From positions 6,762,501 through 6,826,500 of the forward strand of contig NZ_JAVDYB010000001.1 of the NCBI RefSeq assembly GCF_031458235.1: 64,000 nucleotides of DNA, given 5' to 3'. The DNA comes from Catenuloplanes atrovinosus. GTDB lineage: Bacteria; Actinomycetota; Actinomycetes; Mycobacteriales; Micromonosporaceae. The notes beneath the pieces are model-generated. The model did not search any database, had not been told where the DNA came from, and saw only the letters and a program-made list of their open reading frames with translations. A program made the translations under genes and the position numbers. Of this stretch, positions 19,054-27,280 are shown one piece after another; position 1 is the stretch's first letter, and the number at the start of each line of letters is the position of its first letter.

Positions 19054-19533
19054 GTGTCCACGACCTGGCTTTCCCAGGACGCGTACGACCGGCTGCAGGC
19101 CGAGCTCGACGAGCTGATCGCGGCGCGCCCCGTCATCGCAGCGGAGATCAACGAGCGGCGCGAGGAAGGTGACCTGCGGGAGAACGGCGGTTACCACGCC
19201 GCCCGCGAGGAGCAGGCCAAGCAGGAGCACCGCATCTCGTACCTCAAGGAGCTGCTCCGCGACGCCCAGGTCGGCGAGGCGCCCACCGCCGACAAGGTCG
19301 CTCCCGGCATGGTCGTCACCATCTACTTCGACGACGACAAGGACGACACCGAGACGTTCCTGCTCGGGTCCCGCGAGATCTCCGCGACGACGGACTACAC
19401 CGTCTACAGCCCGGAGTCCGCGCTCGGCAAGTCGATCCTCGGTGCGTCCGGCGGTCAGACCTGTACGTACACGGCGCCGAGCGGCGCCGACATAAAGGTC
19501 ACCGTCGTCGCGTTCGAGCCCTTCGCCGGCTGA
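19054..19533 (+). CDS. greA: transcription elongation factor GreA
   Basis: A 159-residue GreA. It binds stalled RNA polymerase through the secondary channel and stimulates cleavage of backtracked RNA. The N-terminal coiled coil has the signature AEINERREEGDLRENGGYHAAREEQAK with the acidic tip residues (written in part); the C-terminal domain has VVTIYFDDD and SPESALGKSILGA. GTG at 19054 is preceded by GAGGAG with a 7-base spacer, which decides the start against an upstream ATG at 18988. Neighbouring DUF4307 and mca reproduce the mycobacterial order. Confidence 0.97.
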   Translation: MSTTWLSQDAYDRLQAELDELIAARPVIAAEINERREEGDLRENGGYHAAREEQAKQEHRISYLKELLRDAQVGEAPTADKVAPGMVVTIYFDDDKDDTETFLLGSREISATTDYTVYSPESALGKSILGASGGQTCTYTAPSGADIKVTVVAFEPFAG

Positions 19534-19552
19534 TACCCGAGCCCGCGGGCGC

Positions 19553-20776
19553 TCAGTTGCCCTGCGCGAGGCGGACGGAGTAGCCGTTCTCGCGCAGGGT
19601 GTCGAGCAGCGACTCGCTGTGGCCGGACCCGCGCGTCTCGACCGAGAGCGCCACCTCGACCTCGCCGATCCGCAGCCGCGGGTTGTGCCGCAGGTGCTCG
19701 ACGTCGATGATGTTCGCCTGCAGCTCGGCGATCTTCGCCAGCAGCTCGGCGAGCTGGCCCGGCTTGTCCCCGCACCGCACGGCGAAACGCAGATAGCGCC
19801 CGGCCGCCGCCAGGCCGTGCTCGATCAGCCGGAGCAGCAGCAGCGGGTCGATGTTCCCGCCGGACAGCACGCTCACCACCGGGCCGTCGCCGACCTCTAT
19901 CGCGCCGGCCAGCAGCGCGGCCACGCCCACCGCGCCGGCCGGCTCCACCACCATCTTGCCGCGCTCCAGCAGCAGCACCAGCGCCCGCGAGATGTCCTCG
20001 TCGGACACCGTCACCACGTCGTCGACCAGCTTCGACACGTGCCGGAACGTCACGTCGCCGGGGCAGCCGACCGCGATGCCGTCCGCGATCGTGCCGACGC
20101 CGGCCAGCCGCACCGGCGAGCCCGCGGCCAGTGACGGTGGGAACGACGCCGCGCCGGCCGCCTGCACGCCGATCACGCGTACGTCCGGGCGCAGCGCCTT
20201 GGCCGCGACCGCGAGGCCGGAGATCAGCCCGCCGCCGCCCACGCCGGTCACGATCGTGTGCACGTCCGGGCACTGCTCCAGGATCTCCAGCGCCACCGTG
20301 CCCTGCCCGGCGATCACGTGCGGGTGGTCGAACGGGTGGATGAACATCGCGCCGGTCTCCTCGGCGAACTCGCGCGCCGCGACCAGCGCCTCGTCCACGG
20401 TCGCGCCGCGGAACTCGACGGTCGCGCCGTAACCGCGCGTCGCCGCGACCTTCGGCAGCGGCGCGCCGACCGGCATGAACACGGTCGAGGAGATGCCGAG
20501 CAGTCCGGCCGCCAGCGCCACACCCTGCGCGTGGTTGCCGGCGCTGGCCGCCACCACGCCGCGGGCGCGCTCCTCCGCGGACAGCCGGGAGATGCGCACG
20601 TACGCGCCGCGGACCTTGTACGAGCCGGCCCGTTGCAGGTTCTCGCACTTCAGCCACGTCGGCACGCCGAGCAGCGCGGAGAGCGGCCGGGACGGCTCCA
20701 GCGGCGTCGTGCGCACCACCCCGGCGATCAGCTCTCGGGCCGCCTCGACGTCCGGCAGCGAAACGAGATCATCCAT
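19553..20776 (-). CDS. ilvA: threonine ammonia-lyase (PLP-dependent) with ACT domain
   Basis: A 407-residue enzyme converting threonine to 2-oxobutyrate and ammonia, the first step to isoleucine. The PLP lysine lies in RAGSYKVRGAYVR, substrate loop in SAGNHAQGVALAA, and the phosphate-binding glycine loop in VTGVGGGGLISGLA. The last ~75 residues form a single ACT domain (PGQLAELLAKIAELQANIID), so this is the short form with one regulatory domain, as in the TdcB/IlvA2-like enzymes of actinobacteria. It is convergent with greA (19 bases between stops). The catabolic variant cannot be excluded from sequence alone. Confidence 0.94.
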   Translation of the reverse strand: MDDLVSLPDVEAARELIAGVVRTTPLEPSRPLSALLGVPTWLKCENLQRAGSYKVRGAYVRISRLSAEERARGVVAASAGNHAQGVALAAGLLGISSTVFMPVGAPLPKVAATRGYGATVEFRGATVDEALVAAREFAEETGAMFIHPFDHPHVIAGQGTVALEILEQCPDVHTIVTGVGGGGLISGLAVAAKALRPDVRVIGVQAAGAASFPPSLAAGSPVRLAGVGTIADGIAVGCPGDVTFRHVSKLVDDVVTVSDEDISRALVLLLERGKMVVEPAGAVGVAALLAGAIEVGDGPVVSVLSGGNIDPLLLLRLIEHGLAAAGRYLRFAVRCGDKPGQLAELLAKIAELQANIIDVEHLRHNPRLRIGEVEVALSVETRGSGHSESLLDTLRENGYSVRLAQGN

Positions 20777-20827
20777 GCCCGAATCGTCGCACCCGCGGGC
20801 GCCGCAGCACCCGCTAGTGCGATACGA

Positions 20828-22213
20828 CTAACGCACAGCGGGAAATACCGACGGTGCGTGCCGCTGCCACGGCGCGGCCATCTCGAACTGGCCGGCGACC
20901 GCCAGCAGCGTGGTCTCCGAGCCGGGCGGCCCGACCAGCTGCACGGCCAGCGGCAGCCCGTCCGGGCGCACGCCGACCGGCACCACCAGCGCGGGCAGCG
21001 CCGCCAGGTTCCACGGCGCGGCGAACGGCGCGAACCGCATGCAGGCCAGCGCGTTCGCCGACCAGGACCGCTCGACCCAGCCCTCGGCCGCCGGCGGCGT
21101 GGCCGCCAGCGCGGGCGTGACCAGCACGTCGAAGCCGTTGTCCGCGAAGAACGCGATCGAGCGGCGGCGGAAACCCTCCCGGTCGTCCTCCCGCACGTAC
21201 CCCCGCCGCATGGCGATCTTCCCGAGCCGGGCGTGGGTGCGGTTGCGTCGCTGGAGCGCCGAGAGCGGCAGTCCGGCCTCGTCCGCCTTCTGCGTGGCGT
21301 CGGCGAGCCAGGTGGCGAAGCCGCGGGTACCGATCGACGCCGGGTAGGCCGGGTCGCACGCGACCGCGGTGTGCCCGGCGGCCACCAGCAGCCGGGACGC
21401 GACCGCCACCGCGTCCCGGTTCGGCGCGTCGGCGCGCACGCCGGGCACCGGCGACCGGGTGGAGATCGCGATGCGCAGGCCGGACGGCTCCACCAGCTTC
21501 GCCGAGTCGCGGCCGGCCAGCACCGAGAAGCCGATCGCCGCGTCCGCCACCGTGGTGGTCAGCACGCCGTGCTCGCCCATGCCGAAGAACGCGGTCGCGC
21601 CGGCCGGCGGCGGCACCACGCCGCGGCCCGGCTTCAGCGCGACCAGGCCGCAGCACGCGGCCGGGATGCGCAGCGAGCCGAACCCGTCGTTGCCGTGCGC
21701 CATCGGGACCAGGCCGGCCGCCACCGCCGCCGCCGCGCCGCCGGACGAGCCGCCCGGCGTACGCGTCAGATCCCAGGGGTTGCGGGTCGGCCCGTCGGAG
21801 TCGTCGGTGAGCGCGAACACGCCCAGCTCCGGCATGCGCGAGGTGGCGACCACGATCGCGCCCGCGCCGCGCAGCCGGCGGACCACCTCGTGGTCCTCCT
21901 CCTCGATCGGGCCGCGCGCCGCCGCCGAGCCGTGCCAGGTGGGCAGGCCCGCGATCGCGGTGTTCTCCTTCACCGCCACCGGCACCCCGGCCAGCGGCAG
22001 CCGGGTCAGATCGTGCTGCTCGTCGACCTTCTCCGCCTCGGTCGCGGCCTCACCGCCACGGACGATCCGGAACGCGCCGAACAGCGGCTCCCGCGCGGCG
22101 ATGTGCTCGAGGTGATCGGCGACGACCTGGGTGGCGGACGTGTCCCCACGGCGCACGCCGCGGGCGATCTGCTTCGCCGTGGCGCCCACCCAGTTAGGCA
22201 CCGGCTCCGGCAT
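20828..22213 (-). CDS. amidase signature family hydrolase
   Basis: A 461-residue amidase. The Ser-cisSer-Lys triad is recognisable: lysine in GVPVAVKENTAIAGLPT, cis-serine in TRTPGGSSGGAAAAVAAGLV, and the nucleophile in GNDGFGSLRIPAACCGLVAL. Such enzymes hydrolyse amides or transfer ammonia; GatA is excluded as no gatB or gatC is nearby and the nucleophile loop has F in place of the usual second Gly. The substrate is unknown. It starts at ATG 22213, 50 bases after the metB stop on the same strand, but a hairpin between them suggests separate transcription. Confidence 0.9.
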   Translation of the reverse strand: MPEPVPNWVGATAKQIARGVRRGDTSATQVVADHLEHIAAREPLFGAFRIVRGGEAATEAEKVDEQHDLTRLPLAGVPVAVKENTAIAGLPTWHGSAAARGPIEEEDHEVVRRLRGAGAIVVATSRMPELGVFALTDDSDGPTRNPWDLTRTPGGSSGGAAAAVAAGLVPMAHGNDGFGSLRIPAACCGLVALKPGRGVVPPPAGATAFFGMGEHGVLTTTVADAAIGFSVLAGRDSAKLVEPSGLRIAISTRSPVPGVRADAPNRDAVAVASRLLVAAGHTAVACDPAYPASIGTRGFATWLADATQKADEAGLPLSALQRRNRTHARLGKIAMRRGYVREDDREGFRRRSIAFFADNGFDVLVTPALAATPPAAEGWVERSWSANALACMRFAPFAAPWNLAALPALVVPVGVRPDGLPLAVQLVGPPGSETTLLAVAGQFEMAAPWQRHAPSVFPAVR

Positions 22214-22232
22214 GGCCCCTCCCCTGTAGTGA

Positions 22233-22252
22233 GGCCCTCCCGCGGGAGGGCC
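22233..22252 (-). terminator. hairpin terminator after metB
   Basis: GGCCCTCC-CGCG-GGAGGGCC forms a perfect 8-bp stem with a 4-base loop, 11 bases after the metB stop in the direction of metB transcription. It is placed between metB and the amidase gene. Confidence 0.75.
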
Positions 22253-22263
22253 CCCGAAATCGA

Positions 22264-23403
22264 TCAGCTGAGCGCCGCTTCGAGATCCGCGAGAAGATCG
22301 TCGACGGTTTCGATGCCGACCGACAGTCGCACGAGATCGGCGGGAACTTCAAGCGGTGATCCGGCCGCGCTCGCGTGCGTCATCCGGCCGGGGTGCTCGA
22401 TCAGGGACTCCACGCCGCCCAGCGACTCGGCGAGGATGAACAGCTTGGTGCGGTTGCAGATCCGCTCCGCCGCCTCCGGGCCACCGGCCGCGCGGAACGA
22501 GATCATCCCGCCGTACCGGCGCATCTGCTTGGCGGCCACGTCGTGGCCCGGATGCGACTCCAGCCCGGGGTAGATGACCTGGGCGACCGCGGACTGACGG
22601 GTCAGGAACTCGGCGATCCGCTCCGCGTTGTCGCAGTGCCGGTCCATCCGTACGCCGAGCGTCTTGATGCCGCGCAGGGTCAGCCACGCGTCGAACGGGC
22701 CGTTGATCGCGCCCATCGCGTTCTGGTGGAAGCCGATCTGCTCGGACAGCTCCGGGTCGTTGACCACCAGCGCGCCCCCGACCACGTCGGAGTGCCCGCC
22801 CAGGTACTTCGTGGTCGAGTGGACCACCACGTCCGCGCCGAGCGCGAGCGGCTGCTGCAGGTACGGCGAGGCGAACGTGTTGTCCACGACCAGCAGCGCC
22901 TCCCGCTCGTGCGCGACGGCCCCGAGCGTGGCGATGTCCGCGATGGACAGCAGCGGGTTGGTCGGCGTCTCCACCCAGATCATCCGGGTGTGCGGCGACA
23001 TCGCGGTGCGGACCACGTCCACGTCCGTGATGTCCACGGCCGACCAGCTCACCCCCCACTGCTCGGCGACCTTGGCGAACAGCCGGAACGTGCCGCCGTA
23101 CGCGTCGTTCGGGATGATCACGTGGTCGCCCGGCCGCAGCACCGCGCGGAGCAGCGTGTCCTCGGCGGCGAGCCCGCTGGCGAAGGTGAACGCGCGGCGC
23201 CCGCCCTCGGTCGCGGCCAGGCACTCCTGCAGCGCGTCCCGGGTCGGGTTGCCGGAACGTGCGTATTCGTATCCCAGTCGCGGTGCGCCGACCGCGTCCT
23301 GGGCGAACGTGCTGGTCTGGAAGATCGGGGGCACCACCGCACCGGTGCGCGCCTCCGGGTCCTGGCCCGCGTGGATCGCGAGCGTTTCAAAGCCGTGCGT
23401 CAT
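22264..23403 (-). CDS. metB: cystathionine gamma-synthase
   Basis: A 379-residue Cys/Met-metabolism PLP enzyme, probably joining O-acyl-homoserine and cysteine to cystathionine. The PLP lysine is in [20 protein letters not shown]; other motifs are [35 protein letters not shown] and [15 protein letters not shown]. Sequence alone does not fully separate the synthase from cystathionine gamma-lyase, and with cbs 7 kb away reverse transsulfuration is possible. The ATG follows TAGCGT by seven bases, so the transcript is probably leaderless; the HIT gene diverges from the same 23-base gap. Confidence 0.94.
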   Translation of the reverse strand: MTHGFETLAIHAGQDPEARTGAVVPPIFQTSTFAQDAVGAPRLGYEYARSGNPTRDALQECLAATEGGRRAFTFASGLAAEDTLLRAVLRPGDHVIIPNDAYGGTFRLFAKVAEQWGVSWSAVDITDVDVVRTAMSPHTRMIWVETPTNPLLSIADIATLGAVAHEREALLVVDNTFASPYLQQPLALGADVVVHSTTKYLGGHSDVVGGALVVNDPELSEQIGFHQNAMGAINGPFDAWLTLRGIKTLGVRMDRHCDNAERIAEFLTRQSAVAQVIYPGLESHPGHDVAAKQMRRYGGMISFRAAGGPEAAERICNRTKLFILAESLGGVESLIEHPGRMTHASAAGSPLEVPADLVRLSVGIETVDDLLADLEAALS

Positions 23404-23426
23404 CCGGCTAACGCTAGTCTGCCGGG

Positions 23427-23843
23427 ATGGCGGAGTGCGTGTTCTGTGCGATCGTGGCGGGCACCACGCCCGCGACCGTGGTGGCGGACACGCCGGACGG
23501 GGTGGCGTTCCTGGACACGCGGCCGGTCTTCAAGGGGCACGTGCTGGTGGTGCCGCGCCCGCACGTACCGGTGCTGACCGATCTTGATCCTGCCGCGGTG
23601 GGCCCGTTCTTCCAACTGGTACGGCGGCTCGCGGCGGCGGTCGAGGGCGGCCTGGGCGCCGGCGGCACGTTCGTGGCGATGAACAACCGGGTGTCGCAGT
23701 CGGTGCCGCACCTGCACGTCCACGTGGTGCCGCGCACCAAGGGCGACGGCCTGCGGGGCTTCTTCTGGCCGCGGACCCGCTACTCGTCCGCCGAGGAGGC
23801 GTCGGGCTACGCCGGCAGGATCGGGCGGGCCCTGGCCGGGTAA
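23427..23843 (+). CDS. HIT-family nucleotide hydrolase
   Basis: A 138-residue histidine-triad protein. The triad is H95-L-H97-V-H99-V-V in [16 protein letters not shown]; the N-terminal [19 protein letters not shown] is typical, with two cysteines that may bind zinc. HIT enzymes hydrolyse phosphoramidates or dinucleoside polyphosphates (Hint/Ap4A type). The natural substrate cannot be read from sequence. TAGTCT lies six bases before the ATG, suggesting a leaderless mRNA, divergent from metB. Confidence 0.93.
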   Translation: MAECVFCAIVAGTTPATVVADTPDGVAFLDTRPVFKGHVLVVPRPHVPVLTDLDPAAVGPFFQLVRRLAAAVEGGLGAGGTFVAMNNRVSQSVPHLHVHVVPRTKGDGLRGFFWPRTRYSSAEEASGYAGRIGRALAG

Positions 23844-23897
23844 GGATCGGGCGGGCTTCGGTGTTGGATGCTGGTGGAAGCACGAGAGGAGCTCACC

Positions 23898-24557
23898 GTG
23901 TTCTTGCGGTTCAAGAAGCTTGACCTGGTCACCGAGGAGCAGGCGATTCCCGGCCGCCCGATTCCGATGCAGGTCGCCGACCGGCACGTCGTCCTGGGCA
24001 CCTCGTTGACCGGCCCCTGGCCGGCGGGCGCCGAGGTCGCGGTCTTCGGCATGGGCTGTTTCTGGGGCGCCGAGCGCATCTTCTGGCGGCTCCCCGGCGT
24101 GATCTCGACGTCCGCCGGCTACGCCGGCGGCTTCACCGAGAACCCCACGTACGAGGAGGTGTGCTCCGGCCTGACCGGTCACACCGAGGTCGTGCAGGTG
24201 GTCTACGACCCCGCCAAGATCTCTTTCGAGACGATCCTGAAGGCGTTCTGGGAGAACCACGACCCGACCCAGGGCATGCGCCAGGGCAACGACGTCGGCA
24301 CCCAGTACCGCTCCGCGATCTACACCACGAACGACGCGCAGCTGGCGACCGCCATCGCCTCACGGGAGGCGTTCGCCCCGGTGGTCGCGCAGGCCGGCCT
24401 CGGCGACATCACCACGGAGATCGGCCCGCTGAAGCGCTACTACTACGCCGAGGACTACCACCAGCAGTACCTGTCCGACGCCAAGAACCCCAACGGCTAT
24501 TGCAATCACGGCCCCAACGGCCTCAGCTGTCCCATCGGCGTCGCCAGGACCGCCTGA
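23898..24557 (+). CDS. msrA: peptide methionine-(S)-S-oxide reductase
   Basis: A 219-residue MsrA that repairs oxidised methionine. The nucleophile C54 lies in [47 protein letters not shown]-type sequence follows, and [19 protein letters not shown] closes the active site. The C-terminal [15 protein letters not shown] carries the recycling cysteines used for thioredoxin reduction. The GTG at 23898 has GAGAGGAG seven bases upstream; an in-frame ATG at 23868 is less likely. A classical terminator follows immediately. The longer, E. coli-like form fits the length. Confidence 0.97.
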   Translation: MFLRFKKLDLVTEEQAIPGRPIPMQVADRHVVLGTSLTGPWPAGAEVAVFGMGCFWGAERIFWRLPGVISTSAGYAGGFTENPTYEEVCSGLTGHTEVVQVVYDPAKISFETILKAFWENHDPTQGMRQGNDVGTQYRSAIYTTNDAQLATAIASREAFAPVVAQAGLGDITTEIGPLKRYYYAEDYHQQYLSDAKNPNGYCNHGPNGLSCPIGVARTA

Positions 24558-24569
24558 CCGCTCACCGCC

Positions 24570-24598
24570 GGCCGCCGCCTCCGGGCGGCGGCCCTTTT
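24570..24598 (+). terminator. intrinsic terminator of msrA
   Basis: GGCCGCCGCC and GGCGGCGGCC form a perfect 10-bp stem with a TCCG loop, followed by CTTTTCG. It starts 13 bases after the msrA stop and also faces the end of the convergent gene at 24611. Confidence 0.9.
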
Positions 24599-24610
24599 CG
24601 TAGCGGGTGA

Positions 24611-25573
24611 TCAGGCGGCGGGGCTGTCGGGGCTCTGGCCGCCGAGGAAGCGGACGCGCAGGCCCATGCGGTGGCCGAGGTTGATGATGTCCTCGCGGCG
24701 GGAGAGGCCGAGGACGTAGACGCCGAGGTCGAGGACGACCTCGTCGTCGTGGACCTCGGCGGGGATGACGCGGGCGTTGACCTCGCCGGCGATGCGGGCG
24801 GCCTCGCGCAGCAGGTCGCGGACCCGGGGCGGGGCGTCGGGGAAGGCCAGTTCGTCCTGGGCGGCCTGCTCGGCGGCGGCGGCCGGGTCGGGGGTGGGGC
24901 GGGTGGCGCCGCTGCCGTCCTGCTGCTTGACCAGCGCGTCGACCTGCTTGGTGAGCAGCTCGAACTTGGCCTGCCACGGGTCTTTCTCCTCGACCTGCTG
25001 GACCGGGGACTGGGCGCGCTGAGTGAGGCCGAAGTAGCGCCACAGCGGGTTGCGGTTGTCCGGGTTGCTGTTCCGGGTGGCCTGGATGTGCGCGGACAGC
25101 TTCTCCACCTCGTCGCGGAGCTTCCACGGGTTGAGGCTGCTGGAGTACTCGTACGTGTTGATGATGGACATGTCGAACGGCAGCTGCGTGGTCTGGTCGT
25201 CGCGGATCAGGCAGATCGACCGGTCCAGCGCGACCCGGATGCCGAGCTCCAGCATGACGTTCGCGTTGAGCGTGGAGAGGTCGCAGAGCACCAGGTCGGC
25301 GTGCTCGAGGTTCTTCACGATCTCGGCCTGGATCAGCGTGGACCCGCTCGTGGCCGGCGGGATGACCTGGTAGCCGACCTCGCGCAGCGCGGGCGCGATC
25401 AGGTACTCCAGCACGTGCCCGAAGTGGTCGGCGTCGCCCTCGTAGGCGGCGACCCGGTCCGGCGGCGTGCTGATGGGCATCGCGACGAAGCACTTCCGGT
25501 CGGGCGACGGCAAGCCGGCCTCCAGGGCGGAAACGGTACGGAAGACCATGCCACGGTAGCGGCCGGCCACCAT
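24611..25573 (-). CDS. nucleoside deoxyribosyltransferase/TIR-like domain protein with unknown C-terminal part
   Basis: A 320-residue protein I recognise only in part. The first ~180 residues resemble the nucleoside 2-deoxyribosyltransferase/TIR-like fold found in stand-alone sensing or effector proteins: DRKCFVAMPIS, ALREVGYQVIPPATSGST, HADLVLCDLSTLNANVMLEL, GIRVALDRSICLIRDD and LPFDMSIINTYEYSS. The acidic residues of C-DLSTLNANVMLELG are the likely active-site face. Residues ~180-250 are charged and Ala/Pro-rich, and ~250-320 form a small separate domain (VNARVIPAEVHDDEVVLDLG). Enzymes of this fold cleave N-glycosidic bonds, including NAD in defence systems; activity here is not established. 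ATG at 25573 was chosen (GAGGGA nine bases before) over a GTG 24 bases upstream. It stands alone, convergent with msrA. Confidence 0.8.
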   Translation of the reverse strand: MVAGRYRGMVFRTVSALEAGLPSPDRKCFVAMPISTPPDRVAAYEGDADHFGHVLEYLIAPALREVGYQVIPPATSGSTLIQAEIVKNLEHADLVLCDLSTLNANVMLELGIRVALDRSICLIRDDQTTQLPFDMSIINTYEYSSSLNPWKLRDEVEKLSAHIQATRNSNPDNRNPLWRYFGLTQRAQSPVQQVEEKDPWQAKFELLTKQVDALVKQQDGSGATRPTPDPAAAAEQAAQDELAFPDAPPRVRDLLREAARIAGEVNARVIPAEVHDDEVVLDLGVYVLGLSRREDIINLGHRMGLRVRFLGGQSPDSPAA

Positions 25574-25736
25574 CCGGACATCCCTCGCGCGGCCCACCCG
25601 TTCCGGCTCCCGGCCGTACCCCCGAATATTGATCTTGATGGTCGGGTAACCGGACCGAGACCGGCGCTGAACGCGTCCGGCGCGCGTGTACTACGGTAGG
25701 CGCGATCAGCTCGGTGACGGCAAGGACGGTGTGGCG

Positions 25737-25922
25737 ATGTCGGACTTCTCCCCCGTCCTGAGGACCTGTCTCTCCTGCCACGGCACCGGCGCCCGCAACC
25801 GCCTTCCCTGCATGGCCTGCAAGGGTTCCGGCCTGGTCTGGTGCGACGCCACCGACGAGGACCTGGTCGAGGGCGAGCGCAGCGCCGGACCCGACGACCG
25901 GTGGCTCGACCCGCCCCGCTGA
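25737..25922 (+). CDS. small DnaJ-type zinc-finger-like protein
   Basis: A 61-residue acidic protein with two CxxCxGxG-like motifs: TCLSCHGTGARNRLPCMACK followed by GSGLVWC. Four cysteines in this spacing form the zinc-binding repeat of DnaJ central domains and of stand-alone proteins of the same type. The rest is short and acidic (EDLVEGERSAGPDD). It lacks a J domain. A role in zinc binding or as a small chaperone-like partner is inference. The ATG at 25737 has AAGGA upstream; an ATG at 25686 in the same frame is possible but the added residues are not family-like. Confidence 0.75.
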   Translation: MSDFSPVLRTCLSCHGTGARNRLPCMACKGSGLVWCDATDEDLVEGERSAGPDDRWLDPPR

Positions 25923-26010
25923 CGGGCCGGTCGGCTCACCGACAGTTCTGAAGAGTGAAAGTTCGCCACCCGTTCACATGGGTGGCGTCAGGCGGGGGTA
26001 GCACTGAGAG

Positions 26011-26988
26011 ATGGTCACCGCGACGCGCTTCCGGCGTAAGTTCGAGGTCATCGACACCACGGCCGTGGCCGAATCGCCGTTGCCGGCGGCTCCGGCCGCT
26101 CCGAGCGAGGATGACCGGATGCCGACCAACCTGGTGCTGCAGTACGTGCGCGCCCAGCGGGACACGATCCGATGGACCGAGGCGGGCGCCCGGCGCGGCG
26201 ACGCGGAGGCGGTCCACGACATGCGCGTGGCGATCCGCCGGCTGCGCAGCACCCTCCGCACGTTCCGCGGCCTGTGGGACGCCGAGCGCGCCGACTGGCT
26301 GCGCGCGGAGCTGAAGTGGCTGGCCGACCAGCTCGGCCCGGTGCGCGACGGCCAGGTGATGGCGGAGCGGCTCGCCGCCGCGGTCGACGCGGAGCCGGGC
26401 GACCTCGTCCGCGGGCCGGTCGCCGACCGGCTGCGCGAGGGCCTCGGCGACCGCATCGCGGAGGGGCGCTCCGGGCTGAGCGGCGCGCTCGACGCCGAGC
26501 GGTACCGGGTGCTGCTGGGCCGGCTCAACGCGCTGGTCGTGGACACGCACGGCGGCTCCGGGAGCTGGCTGCGCAAGCGCACCCGCAAGGCCGTGCGCCG
26601 CGCCGACCGCATGCTGGCGGACGCGGTGCGTGACCGGTCGGCCACGCCCGGCCCGGAGGCGGACGCGCACCTGCACGAGGCGCGAAAGGCCTACAAGCGC
26701 GCACGGTACGCGGTGGAGGTCACCCGCCCGGTCGCCGGCCGCCCGGCCCGCGAGCTGGCCAAGCGGCTCACCGTGCTGCAGGACGTGCTCGGCGCGCACC
26801 AGGACTCGGTGATCACGGGCGAGGTGCTGCTGGACGCGGCCCGCGCCGCCGCCGCGCGCGGCGAGGAGACGTTCACCTACGGGCTGCTGCACGCCCGCCA
26901 GGCGGACGCGGGCGAGCGCGCGCTGGACGCGCTGCCGGCCGCGCGCCGCAAGGCCGGCAAGTCCGCGGTCCGCGCCTGGCTGAAGTAA
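26011..26988 (+). CDS. CHAD domain protein
   Basis: A 325-residue protein consisting mainly of a CHAD domain (conserved histidine alpha-helical domain). Conserved histidine/arginine elements are VHDMRVAIRRLRSTLRTFRG in the first half and LHEARKAYKRARYAVE in the second; the final segment AKRLTVLQDVLGAHQDSVI is also typical. CHAD domains bind inorganic polyphosphate and are often fused to a CYTH triphosphatase. Here the CYTH half is missing, though the N-terminal RRKFEVID resembles the start of a CYTH domain, hinting at a truncated ancestor (speculative). The Ppx gene in this window also acts on polyphosphate but is 22 kb away. Confidence 0.9.
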   Translation: MVTATRFRRKFEVIDTTAVAESPLPAAPAAPSEDDRMPTNLVLQYVRAQRDTIRWTEAGARRGDAEAVHDMRVAIRRLRSTLRTFRGLWDAERADWLRAELKWLADQLGPVRDGQVMAERLAAAVDAEPGDLVRGPVADRLREGLGDRIAEGRSGLSGALDAERYRVLLGRLNALVVDTHGGSGSWLRKRTRKAVRRADRMLADAVRDRSATPGPEADAHLHEARKAYKRARYAVEVTRPVAGRPARELAKRLTVLQDVLGAHQDSVITGEVLLDAARAAAARGEETFTYGLLHARQADAGERALDALPAARRKAGKSAVRAWLK

Positions 26989-27033
26989 CGAATCCGCTGG
27001 TCAGACGGCGTGATTTAGGTCGCCGGAAAACCG

Positions 27034-27063
27034 TTGCCGATCACCCCCGGAAGTGGATAACGT
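27034..27063 (+). promoter_or_regulatory. predicted promoter of a 200-nt leader or small RNA
   Basis: TTGCCG at 27034-27039 and GATAAC at 27056-27061 are 16 bases apart (or TAACGT at 27058 with an 18-base spacer). Transcription from here would start near 27070 and run into the structured segment that ends in a terminator at 27266. Confidence 0.5.
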
Positions 27064-27067
27064 TGCG

Positions 27068-27270
27068 GTACACGTGAAGGGAGGTGGTCCTAGCTTTGTA
27101 TAGCAATCGGACTCGTGAGGTGGCTGTCCGCTAGCCGCTGTCCTTGACAGTTGAGTTACGTCGAGACCGTGTGGCAGCGGTGCGGCGAATACCAGACAGC
27201 CACCCAGCCCCCGGGGTTCCGGCCGAGTCCAGCCGGTTCGCGTTCGCGCGAGTGCCCCGGGGGCTGTTTA
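27068..27270 (+). ncRNA. candidate structured small RNA or leader upstream of RNase Z
   Basis: About 200 bases between the CHAD and RNase Z genes contain a predicted promoter, nested long-range stems and a terminator. GGTGGCTGTC (27119-27128) pairs perfectly with GACAGCCACC (27195-27204); inside it, CCGCTG (27135-27140) pairs with CAGCGG (27175-27180), extended by wobbles. A 12-codon frame from a TTG at 27096 (L-Y-S-N-R-T-R-E-V-A-V-R, stop at 27132) sits at the 5' end behind AAGGGAGG. RNase Z has its own -10 box after the terminator, so this unit may be independent. I could not assign it to a known RNA family. Confidence 0.5.
27205..27270 (+). terminator. terminator hairpin ending the candidate RNA
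   Basis: CAGCCCCCGGGG (27205-27216) and CCCCGGGGGCTG (27255-27266) form a perfect 12-bp stem; the loop contains two smaller hairpins. TTTACTAT follows. It lies immediately before the RNase Z promoter box. Confidence 0.75.
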
Positions 27271-27280
27271 CTATCTCGGC

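Noticed and set aside
22196-22200. Possible TTA codon near the amidase start
   Set aside because: Read in frame, the minus-strand triplets are CCT AAC TGG (P-N-W); the TTA is out of frame.
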